DNA of 64,000 bases, from NCBI GenBank assembly GCA_028673005.1, contig CM054117.1, forward strand, positions 33,390,561 to 33,454,560. The letters run 5' to 3'. This document shows positions 37,401 through 52,400 of the stretch, in pieces. The notes beneath the pieces were generated by a model. It saw only the letters and a list, made by a program, of their open reading frames with translations, had not been told where the DNA came from and searched no databases. The stretch is from Tanypteryx hageni (Eukaryota; Arthropoda; Insecta; Odonata; Petaluridae). A program made the translations under genes and the position numbers. The stretch's first letter is position 1. The number at the start of each line of letters is the position of its first letter.

Positions 37401-40400
37401 AAAGAGCTAAGAAAATTAAGATATCTATTGACAATGCTATGGCTTCCTATGTCCACATTTATAAAAGCATGAAGAGCAAAGGCAAACCGAAATTATAGAT
37501 TTAATCAGGCCACCAACTTCAGCCTTGACCCAATCCTTCTCATCCTCTGCAAGCAGCTCTACCAATTAAAAACCCTCTTAAGAAATTTAACCCATCACCT
37601 AAGTTACCTTTTCAGTCATTTTTTGGAAAGTTCCTGTCATCTTAAATTTTGTCTTGATACTTCATTTTACATGTGCAGTACTTTTACATTAATTTTAATT
37701 AGAAAGTTATTTGGCATTCTATGTTTTTATAATTTATTATTGGAATTTTTTGTTTCATTATGTTATATAATGAAATTAAAATTTACATTTCATAGCACAA
37801 TAATTATTATTTATAATTTTTAGGTCCAACATCTAAGACCTTGGAATGTAACTCCATTTTTTTCTATTAAACCAATACCCTGCATAGTGCGGAATCGTTG
37901 TGTGTGGTATTTGGCCAGAACCTATCCTCCGTGTTCAGCAGGGGTTACCTGTATTTACCTATCACTTTTTTCAGTAAAAACTCAGAAATATGCAAAATGA
38001 AAACTGATGAGTTGTTAGAGAAATTTTCAGAATTGAAATTTTGAAAAAAAAAGATCAAAAATTAAATTCATATAAAAATAATTTTATGATTTTTTCCATG
38101 GGAGGGGCCAGCAAAAATTTTACTTGTATAGGGGGCCCCAAGATTGTAGCTATGACCCTGTATATCATACACATTTACAAATAAGAGTGGTAAAAAAGTT
38201 TTAAATTCGGGTTATGAGAATTTGAGAATAACAGTAAAGCTTCATTGTATTGCTGATCATATCAAGACATTGTAAAATTTAATATTTTTTTCCTTTTCTC
38301 CCCACTTGAATAAACTAGTGCCACATTAAATTCCGCTTCCCCTTATATTCATGTAAGTAGGGTATGGATTTCAAACGAAACATTTCATTTAAATACTTCA
38401 TTGTTTACAATGTTTCTCATAATAATAAATTGTTACGTAATTGTGTAGAACTGCTTATAATTTTTACAATTTTGCAGGAACGTCAAGAGATTTTAAAAAT
38501 CCACGTGAGCAACTGGGTGCAGCCTCCAACTTCAGACCTTGTGTGTTCCTTGGCAGAGGGAGCAACAGGGTACTGTGGCTCTGACCTCAGGGCCCTCTGT
38601 TCTGAAGCTGTAATTAAGGCTCTGCAAAGAAGATATCCACAAATTTACAAATCCACCCAGAAGTTGCTTCTTGATCCTGCTGCCGTTCAAGTATGTCATT
38701 ATTAAAATTCACCACTACCTATCAAATGGTTATACATATGTTAATATTCAGCTTTTAACCTTGAGTTAACTAACTGCTTTAACTGAATATCTAATTTGTC
38801 CTGTCTCCATATAGGCTCTCATTTCCTCCCAGAAATGGTTTGCTTGCCTGTAATTCAAGCACTTCCATTCATTTCATATTTAATGTGATTGTATTTCAAT
38901 GAGTAGTTATACCTTGTTTTACTTGTTAATGTTATTTCTTTTGATGGCATCAGACTTTTTGGGTATTATTGTTAGTATCGTATTAACCCAAAAAGAAGAT
39001 GACTTTGAATTTAAGACAATCACAATAAAAAACGTCTATTCAGGAAAAAAGTTTATAATACTAATTTTCTAAATAAAATATGGTGATAACTTGGTGCCAT
39101 CTGCTAACATTGCCAGCATTACAGTAATGCACATTTTTTCATTCCTCTAAGTTTTTATAATCATGTTTTTTGCACCTTTTTCATTAACTGTGTAATTGGA
39201 TGGCATGTCGAAATAAATAGGTCTCTCGTCTTCACTACCTATTTTTCTCAGAAGGTAATCGTGAATTTTCTGCAACGCAATTACATGCTTCTCGGAAGCA
39301 ATAAGTTTGTCTGTGTAATCAGAAGGTAGACATTGCCAAAGAGAAGTTTTTCGTTGCAGGCAAAAACCATTATGATGCATCATCCATACACACCAACCAT
39401 TCTAGCCTTGAATTCTTGCTGTGGGATGTTTAATGATCCTGCTAATTCATGAGCTTTCAGTTTAATGATTTCCTATGACACTGGTTTTCTGTCCGTTCTT
39501 TGAATACACATAAATTTTACAGTTTCGTATAATTCATGAAATGCTGTGAGTAAACTTGTCATACAGCTTTATATGATAAAACTAATTGACGAGTATACTC
39601 GTCATCCTGAGCTTAAGACTCAAACGATAATTGAGGGATTTCGAATTGATGCAAAATTTGACAATGAGAATAAGAAACTATATTTCTTCATCTTTTTTTA
39701 CAGTCCCAGTCTGAAGATCAATGGTTAATTTTTTCTAATTTTAATTAGCAAAAGAATAAAAGGCTGCACATAAAAATTTCTTTTTACATGTTTTCTTATG
39801 AGAAATTGAAATTATATCCTGGGGTCAAATTCAAGCCTTTTTTGGGGACTTTTTTTCATAATTTACCTTTAATGTGTGATTTAAGCATTCCTGCCAAATT
39901 TCAATCTTCTATCTAGTTGGGATGTTTGCTAAAAGCACGTTTAAAAAGAATTACATGGAGTGACCAAATAGGTGTTTTATACGGAGAATGTTTAATTGAT
40001 ACCAATCTTATTTTTACAGGTAGAAAAACGTGATTTTATGGAAGCCAAATCTGTGATTGTACCTGCCTCCCAGAGAGCTGTCAAAAATCCAGCCCACCGG
40101 CTATCTCAACTTATGAATCCTCTCTTTCATGGAAGTTTGGTGTCAGCTAGGAAGGCTTTAATACATGTTTTTCCTTGGGCCATATCTTTGTGAGTAAATT
40201 TTATTGCATGCATCAAAAAATATTTTTTTTGGGTGAATGTAAGCTTGCCATATTACTTTGGATCTTTCTACATTTCTATTATATTGTTCATATGGCTCTG
40301 CTATTTAATGTAGTTTTCTTCATAATAATTGAGTCCAGATATGAACTAGTATTTCACATCTTTCATAATTATTAAACATTTGTAAATATTTATAACTTTT

Positions 40401-43400
40401 TAAATTTATCATTTCCTAACAATACTGAAACTGAATCCTCATTTTATGAGTGATGGATTTGAGGTTTTTATTTTAAAAAATTTTAATTCCTCCCTCTTTG
40501 CTTGCATCCATTGGAGAGAATAATATTGAAGACTGTACAAAATTTGAATTGCTTTATCTAATTTTTAGTTTTTATTTAATTATAACTTTAAGGAATCAAC
40601 ATCATTTTTTTTTTTGTAAAAATTGATTATGTATCCCTTTATTTTTATTTCATTTATTTTTAATAAAAATTTACACATACAGTGAAACCCCTAGTTAATA
40701 TTTCTCTGGGTTAATAACTCTTTGGACACTAAATCATGATAAACCTAAATTGGGAGTTACATTCTGTTATAGCAAGCACCTGCTAAATTTATTACACCAA
40801 AATTATTTTTTTCATTCTGCATGTAAGACATGAAAATTAACATGATTAACAGAGTGTTAACTCAGAAATTTACTACACATGTAATGTGATTGGTTAATTA
40901 TGAGAAGGTTTGTACTAAACCGGATGTTTAGTTTATCAATTATTTGATTTCAAACAAATGCATTGTGAATAAAAATGTTCCAAAACTCTTTCCTAGCAGC
41001 AGAAAGTTGAACTACTGTCTATCAAAACTTATTGTGAATGACAACCAAGATTTCAATTGTAATCGATTGCAGTAGTAATCAATCAATTGAGGTAGGAATT
41101 CAGGAAGTGGTGGAAAATATGTTGCCCTAAATATGGGTAAAACAATCAAGAAATGTTACATTGAACCGTATTTACTCTCAAATAAGCCACACCCAGGGTT
41201 TTTCTACATCGAAAATGGAAAAAAGTTTTTAGAAAGTCAGCTATCCTTCTCAGTTGACTTTGCCTAGATCCATCAAGAAATCCGTAATTTTACTCCTCTT
41301 CTTCCCACCTGCTTCTAATAAGTAAGAAAGCGAAGAAAAATAAAGCAGAAAAAATACCATACCACATTGTCCCGAATATAACGCGATGTTTTTTCCCAAA
41401 AAATGAAATTTTCAAAGTAGCCCCCGCGTTATATTCGATTACTAGTGATTTTAAAAGATCGTAAAATCGTGTTTCGAAAAATCACCATACATTTTGCTTG
41501 TCTGTTTACGAGATACAAGATACTTGTTACATTGTAGACACATTAGGCGTACGTTACATTGTACTTGAAAAGCATTCTAGGTGAGAATAGATTAGTTCAG
41601 TCAGTGGCTGAACCCCTGGTAATTTATACTGTATTACCATAAAAATACCGCATTTACTCGGTTACCCAGTAATTTGTGAGTGCTGGTGTTTGTGCTGAAG
41701 TTGCACTGAGTTGGATCTAACCAATCAAATACCTCGAGACTACATTGTAAGCTCCGCAAGAATCTAGAAGTAATAATCAGGCAAGGCAGTCACTTCAAAC
41801 GTTGCGAAAAGATACTATCTATTGAAAATATCGCTCCGATGTTGATTCTTTCCATACTGCATTCTAGAGGAAATCACGATATTTATCCAATAGCTTCTAA
41901 CCAAAAATAACAAAAGTGGAAATCGAAATATTATTTTCAGAATATCCTATTTTGAATTTATTTTGCTTTGTATTCATGTATAAGCCGCACCTTCATTTTT
42001 TTGAATGAAAATTTTGGAGAAAAAGTGCGATTTATACACAAGTAAATATGGTATTGCTTTAATAGTGTGTTTGATGGTACTGTAAAAATTAAACACTAAA
42101 TGCTGGAACCTTAAATCGAGGTTTGACTATATATTTTTCTAATCTTGAGATTTAAATTGGCATAATTTTTCTTTGTGTTTCCAAATGAAGGCAGCTTGCA
42201 GAACTCATTAATTCCCTGCTTTTTTGTCATTTTATTAAAAATCATTACTGTTTCAGGAATTCTGAATTTGCAGCTGAGGATGATATATTGCACATAATCA
42301 CAGCCAAAGCAACAACTCAGCATCCATCCCGTTTTCTCTTGGTGGGAAATTCTCTCCAAGGTCAGACAACTCACCTGGCTCCAGCTCTTTTGCATTCCTT
42401 TGATCATATTAGGGTCCACACCTTAGATATATGCACCCTTTATGAAGAATGTGGAAGGACTGCTGAGGAAGCTGTTATTCAGGTTAGAAAGATGTTTTGC
42501 TTTACCCATATGTATTGTGAATAGTCTTTTCCAGCTTGTGAAGAAAATCATATTTTTCAGCCTTATTCATGTCTGCATCTCTCTGTATATTGCTATGCAG
42601 GCAGCATCTGATTGACTTACTCATGCGTCAACTAGGTGTATATGAACACTTTTGTTACAGTATTCTAAGAAATTATCACAAATGAGTGTAATTTTTGGAC
42701 TAAAAAAATCATATATCTTTGTTTTTTTAATTTATAATGTATTTTTATGTAAAATTAGTGGAAAATATTTTTTTAATAAAAAAAAATTACATCATATGAT
42801 GTCGTTTGCCCTGCAGATAGTCTGAAGATAAGCTAACCCTTTTATTGCATCTAAAATGTCACCAAAACAAAATACTCCGAGTATGATTTGTAGGTTTCAA
42901 GATATGTAAATTTAAAAAAGTTGTGACTTATATTCAAACAAATTCTTATATATTTATGGGTTACTTTTTAGTAATAATGATGGAATTCCCTTTCAAAAAA
43001 GTTTATTTATAATAAAATATTTATATTATTTCTATTGCAATTATTGATTATTATTATTCTTACTATAATTGACAATAATATTTACAATTTACAGTAATAG
43101 TTTCAATTAACAATAAAAGTTACAATTTACAGTAATATTTCAAATTTACAATGATATTTACAATTTATGTTATAACTAATTGTTTTGATAAATACAATTA
43201 TTGATTATTATTATTATCTTTTTTATATAATTACTCAATGTCTGTCCATCCATTCTTCTCTCCATCCCTTCTTTTATCTCTTGAACAGTTTGTCATAGAG
43301 AAATGTTGTATACGCCATTTTGTGTCTGCCAACTAGGAGACCTTGAGAAAACTATTTTCGTTTAAATAAGTGTACCAGGTTCGACTCCAGGAGATGATTA

Positions 43401-46400
43401 TATTTTCCCATATGTTTACACAGGAGTTTTGATTTTCCAATGCGCAAGGTTTATTTCCATCATTTATTGAAATATGTAAATATCAACTGAATTTCTCTGT
43501 TTTTGCTTTATTCAATTGCTAAATCTATAAAATATCTTTGTCTTGCAATGTTTAGATGTTATAAAGAAGCATTTGTCAGAAATACCCTTCCAAAAATCCT
43601 CGAGGTTTGGTGCGTTTCCCCTATCTGTGGACCAGATTGCCTGAGCCATGCCTATCCTGAACTAATGTTGCTTGAAGGTAGCAATAACAGTTTAATCACT
43701 TTAATATTTGGGTGCAAATCATCTAAAGTTGTTGAATGACTAGGGGCTGTGTCCAGGTTGAACGATGTTTTAAATGCCTAATTGTTCTTCAATCAATATC
43801 TCTCTACATGGGGCACAAAATGGTGCATAAACTAGTCCTCAAAAAAGATTGCGGAAACCTAGGTCTTATGGTTGGATTTCCAGTCAACTGTTAGTGCACT
43901 CTTAAAATCCTCCTTAATCCTTAAGATATTGCACATGGTCTTATAGACCACATACTTTTCACTTTCTTAATTTTATAACCTCATATTTAACTCTCGTTCC
44001 AGACCTTCTCAGTACCTTTCTTAGAGTTCACTATCTATTGACTAATTGGTCTGGGGGACCCTTTGTGTCAGCATTTATTATTTATATAGTAGATTTCACC
44101 TTTCCGCAATGCTTTCTGTCTACTGGTTGTGCACAAAATAAAAGACTGAATGCTCTCATTTATGCCTGTGTGCCTGGTTGAAAAAAGATCTTTGCTTGGA
44201 AAAATTATATGTAATCTATTTATTACAAGTATGTAGTAAAATTAAAGCCTCATTGAGAATATTGTGAACTTGCATTTTATATTCATCTCCTCAAAAACCT
44301 GCACAATTTAATTGTCACATTGTTTTCATCTACTTCATGTCTCTGCTGTTTAGAGTTCTCTCTTACAGTCTCTGTAAATAATGAATATAAAGAATGGAAT
44401 TTTGGGCCAATAGGCACACATGCATATTATTTACAATGTAATCATTCTTTGTGCTACGCGAAGATGATGATTGAATATCCCTAGATGTCGGAGAGAGAAA
44501 ACTAGTAACGGGCAACTTGTGAGTGATAGGGGACGTTTTCATAATGCAGAGTACTGTGACTATTTTTGCTAAATTTTTGGTTAAGTAAATAAGAGGGTTT
44601 ATATTACAAAATGTCATATAAAAAAACAAAGCTAGATATTCATTCTTTTGATCTTTCTTGGACATATAATTTCAGATTTATTAAAACAAAAGATCGTGCT
44701 GTTTGTGTTTTCTGCTATGAAACTGTACCTGTATTGTGCCAAACATCAAGTGTTCACTGTCATTTTCAAATGAAATTGAAAAAACTTTCTCTGACAAAGC
44801 GTACAAGGGAGTTTTTTTCAACACGTAAACGTGAGTAAAAATCATGCTACAGGAGGAGGTTTTAGAATTGCTTATTGCATTGCAAAGAATGGAAAGCCAT
44901 TTACAGATGGATACTATGTAAAGGAGGCTTTTGTAAGCGGTTCAGAAGTTTTATTTAATGATATCTCTAATCGAGGTACAATCTTGACTAGAATAAAAGA
45001 TCTACCTGGCTCTGCCAGGACAATCGTGATACATACAGGTTTCCCTCTCTTTATGCGGGGGTTGCATTTCAGGAAAGTGATGCATAAAGCGAATTCGCAT
45101 CAACAGATCCCACATTTACATGTAAAAGATAGGGATACGTTCCACAAGCAATCCTAACTCCCATCTAAGACGCTCTTCTTTCGCTCCATAATGACTTCTT
45201 AGGCACTAAATACAAACTTAAAACAATTAACACAAAATTATACTCGCCAATAAAAGGAAGCAGACAAGCACAAGTGGTGGCTGCTGCGAGTGACATAATA
45301 GTGGAGGTTTAAAGTGCTTTAGGGTTGTCTTGGCCCAACGCAAGTTCCGCGGGCATGGAGACAAAACTTCTCAAGTGTGTTCAAACAGTATCACACAAAA
45401 TCTCCGTCTCATCTTCACTCGACAATATCCTCTCCACTCTCATCTTTTTTTCATTTGTATTGCACTGGCCACGTAACTGCATGAGAGTGAATCAAAGACG
45501 CATAAAAAGAAATTCTGGTAGCAATAAGTTTGTCGCATAATAGTGATTTTTCATAAAGCAAATCCGCATAAAGAGAGGGAAACCTGCATTTGCGAATTAG
45601 CAGAAAATGTTAACAGCTAACTGCATTAAAAGAAACAGCAGTCATCAGCCTTGCCCTAGATGAGAATGTAGATATAAATGACATTCCATGTGTATCAATA
45701 ATTGCGAGATATTGTAGTTCTGATTAAATCCAAGAGGAGCTTTGTTGTATAAAACCGCTGCATGGCACAACCGAGGAGGATGATATTGTGGAAGCTTTTC
45801 GGAAACATTTTAAAGAACAGTATCGACTGAAGAAAAAATTTTTAAGGCATCAGATGGTGCTCCTGCCATGGTAGGTAAACAGAAGGGGTTTATAAAGTCA
45901 GTTGAAGATTAAATTAATCACCTCATCATCATCATCAAGAAAATCTCTGTGCAAAAATCTCAAATTCAGAGGTAAGTGATGTCATGAATGCAGTAGTGTG
46001 AATCGTGAATTTTTTTGTTTCTCAGTCAGCTTTGACTTATAGTTTTGAGCATTGTTAGAAGAAATGGACAGTGTTTACAATGACGTTCCACTTCACTGCA
46101 ACATCTGGTGGCTAATCTCTGGGAAGGCTTTACTGCAGGTTGTGAATTGTTTAGTGCTAATCAAGTGCTTTTTGATGGAAAACGGTCAATATTACCCAGA
46201 ACTGAGTAATGATAAATGGTTGTCAAAGCTCATGTTTTTAACTGACAACACCGCTCACCTTAACAATCTCAATCTCTATCTCCAAGGTGCTGGGCAAATG
46301 GTTCTTGACCCATATGAAACCTTGAAGGCATTATTAGCAAAATTAGCTGTTTTTTCACAGGACATTAGTGCCTTGACATTCTGTTATTTTCAAAATCTTA

Positions 46401-49400
46401 AGTGTTACTAGTATTGATAAGATTAGAACCTGTATGCGAGTGATGGAATCTGAAGTTAGAAGCAGATTTAAAGACATCCAATGATTTGGGCCAATGTTAT
46501 ATTTTCTAATTAAACCTGACCACTTCAAAGAGAGTGATTTGGATTTGTCTTTATTTCATTGGATGGGGTTGAAAATTTTTATTTTTAATATTTAATGTAT
46601 ATTATTTTTTTTATAATGGAGTAAGTAAAAATTTGAACTTGTTTTAGACATATGTCTTAGTTTTTATAAAAAGTTTTCTTCTACATCTCAAATTCTTTTT
46701 GAAGTTGAACCAGATGCATGTCGCTGAACCAGTTTCCTTAAACTTATTATGGAGTCTTGTCGTGTCATTGTTCCCATTTCAATTCATCTTTTCTTGGTGA
46801 TATGTTTGGCTGTTATTCTCTTGTCATATGAAGAAACTTAAGTCTTTATTTCCCTATGATGCTTCACTAATGGTACTTTCATTTTTTGTTTGGTGGAGAG
46901 AAAATTACTCATCTTAACAGGTGGATTTAATTAAAAAATATTTCTTATTTTCTATTCTTAAGTGTCATTTTTTATTGCCTTTGATTATTTAAGTAATTTA
47001 TGTTTAAGTTTGATCTACGAAAAATAAATTATAAATTCCATGGAATTTTTCAATGATTACAGGTTTTTCGAGAAGCTCAGCGAAATTTACCTGCGATCAT
47101 TTATATGCCAAATATTGGACAGTGGTGGGGCTTAGTGCAAGATACAGTTCGTGCAGTGTTTATTTCACGCCTTCAACACTTGGAGCCAGACTCTCGTTTG
47201 TTGCTTCTTGCTACAGCTGAGCAATCTTTTGAATTTTTGCCTGAAAATGTAAGTTTGAAGTTCTTTTATTGAATGGTTAAATATTATTTTTAATTTTTGA
47301 ATTATTGCAGTAAACCCTCGATATTCGTGGTTTTGATTATTCGCGGGTTGTCTTTGTGTATTTATTGAAAATTCGCGGTTTCCATTTTTCGTGGATAGTT
47401 ACTCTGCAAGCCTATGTTACATTTCAGGCACATATACTTGTCTCTACATAGTTATGCCACAGAGGTGTACTTCATGATTTTGTCTATATATTCACGCATA
47501 TATATAGTGAATGTTGGTATTTTTTATTTTATTTTATTTGTAAGTGTCTCTTGGGAAAACCAAATAGATCATTTTTTTTGAGTAAATGATCAATGATGAA
47601 TTTTGAAAATTGATCATCCATTAACCGATTAAAATGATTGAAAATGGAAGTGAACTTGCTGCAGAAAGTAAGGGTGACATCTGGCCCTATCACTGTCTGT
47701 GGTATGGCATCTGTTGGAGGCCATTATGATGTAAATGAGTCTACAGTGTGGTACATACGGAAAAATGAGAATAATATTTGGTCAAGCATTGCAGCAAGTG
47801 GGTCCGAAAGTGCTAAAGCAACTTTTCAAACCCGTGTTGCAGCTCTCGAGAAAAGGGAGAAAGTGCTCTGTTTATGGATTGAAGGCCAAGCATCTCTACT
47901 ATCAACTCTATGAAGCCTCTGGGGGTAAAGGTAGTAGTGTCAATGTAGCTGCTCACAGCTTTCTAGTTAGTAAAGGTTGGTTTGATAATTTTAAAAGATG
48001 CTTTAACCTCTACAATGTGAAACTAGTGGGAGAAGTGATGTCGGCTGACCATGTTGCAGCAGAAAATTAACCACACTAACTTGAACTACATGTAGAGAAG
48101 AAGGGATATAGCATACATCAGATCTTCAATGCTGATGAAACATCACTTTTTCAGAAGAGAGTGCCCTCTCTCACTTTCTTGTCCAAGGAGAGCCCATACA
48201 GTCATGCAAAAAGGGTCCCATTCGGTGCCTGGCATGCCCGTACAGGCACATTTAGTTTGGAAGTCGCTGACGGATGTTGTATTCTTCATGGGTATGTCAA
48301 ATTTGGGAGGTGTCCTCCTAGAGGCCTGCTCTCAAGTTGTTTTGAGGCAAGCCTGTGGTAGATCTAACTACTGGGGGTGGGGAGACCTCACACCGAGTGT
48401 AAACAGAAAATAGGGTGAGGGCGTTTGCCTAGCCCCTTTCCAACTCCCTGATTCTCCACAGCCGAAGGGTGTGCAATAAAAATATTCATGCATCTGGGAT
48501 GCATCCTAAAGCTCTTGCCATTATTTTCTTCCTCTGATTTTTTTTGCATGCTAAGACCGCGTATATTCATTCATTTGCAGACCTCCGAACAAGTATTTTT
48601 CTTTCTTTCTAGAAAGTGAGAATATTCATTCTTTCCTCAGTAATTCCATTATTTTTTTATATTCATTCTCCCTTTGCCCATATATATTGTCTTTATACTT
48701 ATACCAGTGGCGTCGCGTGCCCATTTAGGTTGGGTGTGCTTTTATTGGGGAGGGGGGTTATGCAACCCGCGCTACAAAATTCATGTGTTAATTTGAACGT
48801 ACGATTGCATTTTTATCAACGTGTGAAAATTTTAAGAGAGCATAGCGCAGCAGCGCTCTTCTTAATTGGTCTAATGCAATAATTCTTAGAAAAATTTTGA
48901 ATACTTTAATTTACTAACTGATATGATTTTAACTATACAATCCATAATTATGGACAACACAAAGGTCTTGAGCTATGCATCATGCGCGCCGTTTATGTGA
49001 GAATGGTTAACGCTTCGTTGTGAGAAGATTCTAGAGTGAGGTACAAATTATCTGTATTTTGTTACGATTTTTAAATATGTACTACCATATAATACGCACA
49101 GAAATCTGAAAAAGTAATCACTTGGGAAAATATTATTTTCCGGATTGAATCAAAGAAAGGCTTAAAAAACTCATTTTACTTACTTATTTATTTATACACC
49201 AGTTCCAATCTCCTGTTTTGCCTTAGGAATTTTGTTAGCACATCATCGTAAAATGAAGGTCTTTTCTTCAGTTCCACCAGCAACGTCTTTTCAATGGCGA
49301 GTGAACTTAGGCCGCATAACCTTTCCTGTGTTTGTGTTCCTCTATAACACGTATGTATTCTCTTCATAGCCGAAAAAGAACGCTCGACTGTAGCAGTAGA

Positions 49401-52400
49401 ACTCGGAATCGTCATGATAAGTTCCGCTAATTTATAAATCTCCTTGAATGCAACCTGAAGCTGATTTTCTTGCATGAATTTTAATAGGTGATGCACTGGT
49501 TTCCTCGCAAATTCATCAGAAAAAAAGAGCACTTTTAGTTCATTTTTTAGGCGAACGTAGTCAAAAACTGGTCCGTAGAAATCCTTTAATTTTTCTAGAA
49601 TACCACCAGGAAAAGTTTTCGCATACTGATCATATCTTTCGCTACAAAGGAGTTGAAAAAACTCAAGTTTCGAAAGTGAAGAGTATCTTTCTTCCATCTC
49701 CAGGCACATGCAGTCGACTATTCTCTGGTATAATCGAAGGCACGCGCTCTTCTCCTCTTCTATAGATCCTTTTTGTCTTTTAGGCTTCGACGACTCAACC
49801 GTATGCTTTTTCTTTGCAGAAACCCAAATATCATCAAATCCATGTTCCTTGTCATTCCTAAGCTATTTCATAGTATCATGCACTTTTTTACAACAGTACA
49901 ATATGTCATAGGATGATGTTTGCAATATATTATTCAAAACATCAATATAGCCAAACAGAACAAAAAAAATTTCTAGCAAAAAAAATGTTTGAAAATCTTG
50001 CAAGAAATACAGAAAACCATGAGCTTTGATTACAGCATCCATGTCCCAATCCCCAGAATTCTCCACAATGTGTTCAAAAAATGCAATAAGTTGACTTCTG
50101 TGGCATTTTACTGTTTGATAAACGGGAAGTAAAATTCCATCTGGTTGGTGCGATGGAGGGTAATTTTTTAGCAACAAAATCTTGCAAAGCATTTACTCTT
50201 TTCGATGATTTAGAAAAATATGCTGCCAATCCACTGATAGTTTGGAAAATCAATCTACATTCCTTGATATTCAAGAGACTTTGCTTCAGAATTAAGTTCA
50301 AAACGTGAGCGTAGCAATGCGTAAATATTGCTAAAGGATAGGCCTCGATAACTTAACTCTGCAACCCATTAATATGTCCACTCATTACACAGGCACCATC
50401 ATAAGTTTGACCGACCAACTTTTCCTAAATATTAAATTCCTCAACTCTGTTTACAACTTGTTTAAAAAGACCACTAGACGTTCTATCATCACTTACGTCT
50501 GTAAATCCGATAAACCTTTCTTGTGTTTGCCCATTATGGACAAAACGGAAAACAGTTAATAGCTGCGATTTCGACATTACATCAGAAGTTTCATCCAGAA
50601 GAATGGCCACAAATGTAGCGGAAGAAATTTCTTTCTTTATAGCATCTTTAACCACATCAGATATAGCGTTAATGATATCATTTTGTACTGTGGGAGAAGT
50701 TCCTCGAAATACAGTCGATGCCTTTAAATGACAGTCTAAAAGAGGATCATAGTCACAGAGCACATTTAAAAATTCTATATAATTCCTTCGGTTGGCTGAA
50801 TCTTCAGACTCATCATGACATCTCAAAGGAAGCTCTTGCTTAGCCAAATAACATACAGCATCAATTAATATTTTTAAAACGTCTCTGTTTTTCTTTACTT
50901 GTTCATTATGACGACTAATTTCAATTTTTCTTTGGCTGTCAATGAGAGTGTCAATTCTTTGTTTTCCAAACATCTTAAGATTTAAAAATGACTGAACATG
51001 TGGCTGGGAGCGCTCATGTTTTTGCATTGCTGCAGCCTAATGATTAAGATCGGAATACCCGTGCTTATTCCAAACATTTTTCTCTTTGGAGAATAATAAA
51101 CAAGGCCAACAAAAAAGTCTTGACAGCACTTTACATCCAGTTAACCATTCTACTGAATCGTATTGTGAAACAGAGAAATGTCTCATGTACTCAGTTTTTG
51201 CATCTTTGTGCTTGCACAGTAAATTTGGAAGAGGAGGACGAGGCTTACCTTCTTCGACTATGTTCATACAATCCGCAAAAGCTCTGGCAGAAAACAGGGC
51301 ATTCAGTACATCGTCAACACTGTTTACCATTGTAAATATGGGCAAAAAGTTATAAATTATATCTAAAAAATTATAAATATATGTTAAAAACTTGTCTAAA
51401 TCGGTGTCATAAACACGTCGGTTCACACTACCCCACACACGCAAAACAGACGAAACTCAGAAAACAAAAACAGCATCTCATGACAAGTAACAACGTTGAA
51501 TTGGATTGCTTTACACAATAGCCAATCACAACCACTAACTACTTCTGGGTGCTGTTGTCTCAGCGCACACCCTGCCACGCCTTCTGGACAGTTTAAATCC
51601 ACAAGGTGGCTAAGAATTTGACCCGCTGCGCCATCTGTACGTATGTTTAAAGGGCTCAAAGCTATCCGTATTTATTACCGCACACCCGGGCTATTAACGT
51701 GAATGTGATACGATGTTTACGCGCTGAAACTCCTCCTCTTTATGAAACATTGTATATTGAATTTGATTTTAGGAATCACGCGAAGCCAGAAAACGATTAG
51801 GGGAGTCTTTAACAGGAATAAATGCAAAAATATAATATCTGTGACATTGCGAATCTGTGGGTGTGCACCGCACACCTAGCACACCCTGAATATATGCCTC
51901 TGACTTATACCCTTGTTTGTAGAAATGACATCAAAGCGCAAATTTTCTGATGTCGAGAGGGAGGAGGAAATGTTTGTCGATTCTGACTCAGATGCGTACT
52001 AGACAGTGAGCAAAACCAATGACGAGGAAGAACTGCCTGAAGAAGATTACTCGGAAAGGATCCCAGAGTCATCTAGATGGATGCCTCCATGTCAGCATTG
52101 AAGAGACACCAGTAGTGTACAACCCTTTACTGGTAGTCCTCCTGGATTGTAGACTAGCGAGGCTCCGGGCATCACAGCTGGTTTGTCTCTGGTGAATGTT
52201 TTCTTGCTTTTTTTGCGGAAATTATACAACTCCTGGTGGATGAAACCAATAGATACTGCCACCAGTATCTCGAAAAATCAGACAAGGGACCATCTCCACA
52301 AATTGACGTGACCAAGCACAAAATGTTTCTCTTTTTGGCAATAACTTTACAAATGGGACATGACATTAGAGACACGCTAAGGGACTATTGTTCGGCTATA

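Larger units (their letters stand above)
40190..42256 (+). other. ATAD2 intron 13
   Basis: 2067-base intron, mostly one Tigger-type MITE (40680-42129) that contains further repeat pieces. Confidence 0.75.
42483..47062 (+). other. ATAD2 intron 14
   Basis: 4580-base intron. 42700-43230 is a very AT-rich stretch of degenerate TTTACAATTTACAGTAATAT-like repeats. 44611-46560 is a hAT relic. 43230-44600 and 46600-47062 hold nothing recognisable. Confidence 0.75.

Noticed and set aside
42700..43230. Possible replication origin or scaffold-attachment region
   Set aside because: Only evidence is AT richness and simple repeats; not enough to claim a function.
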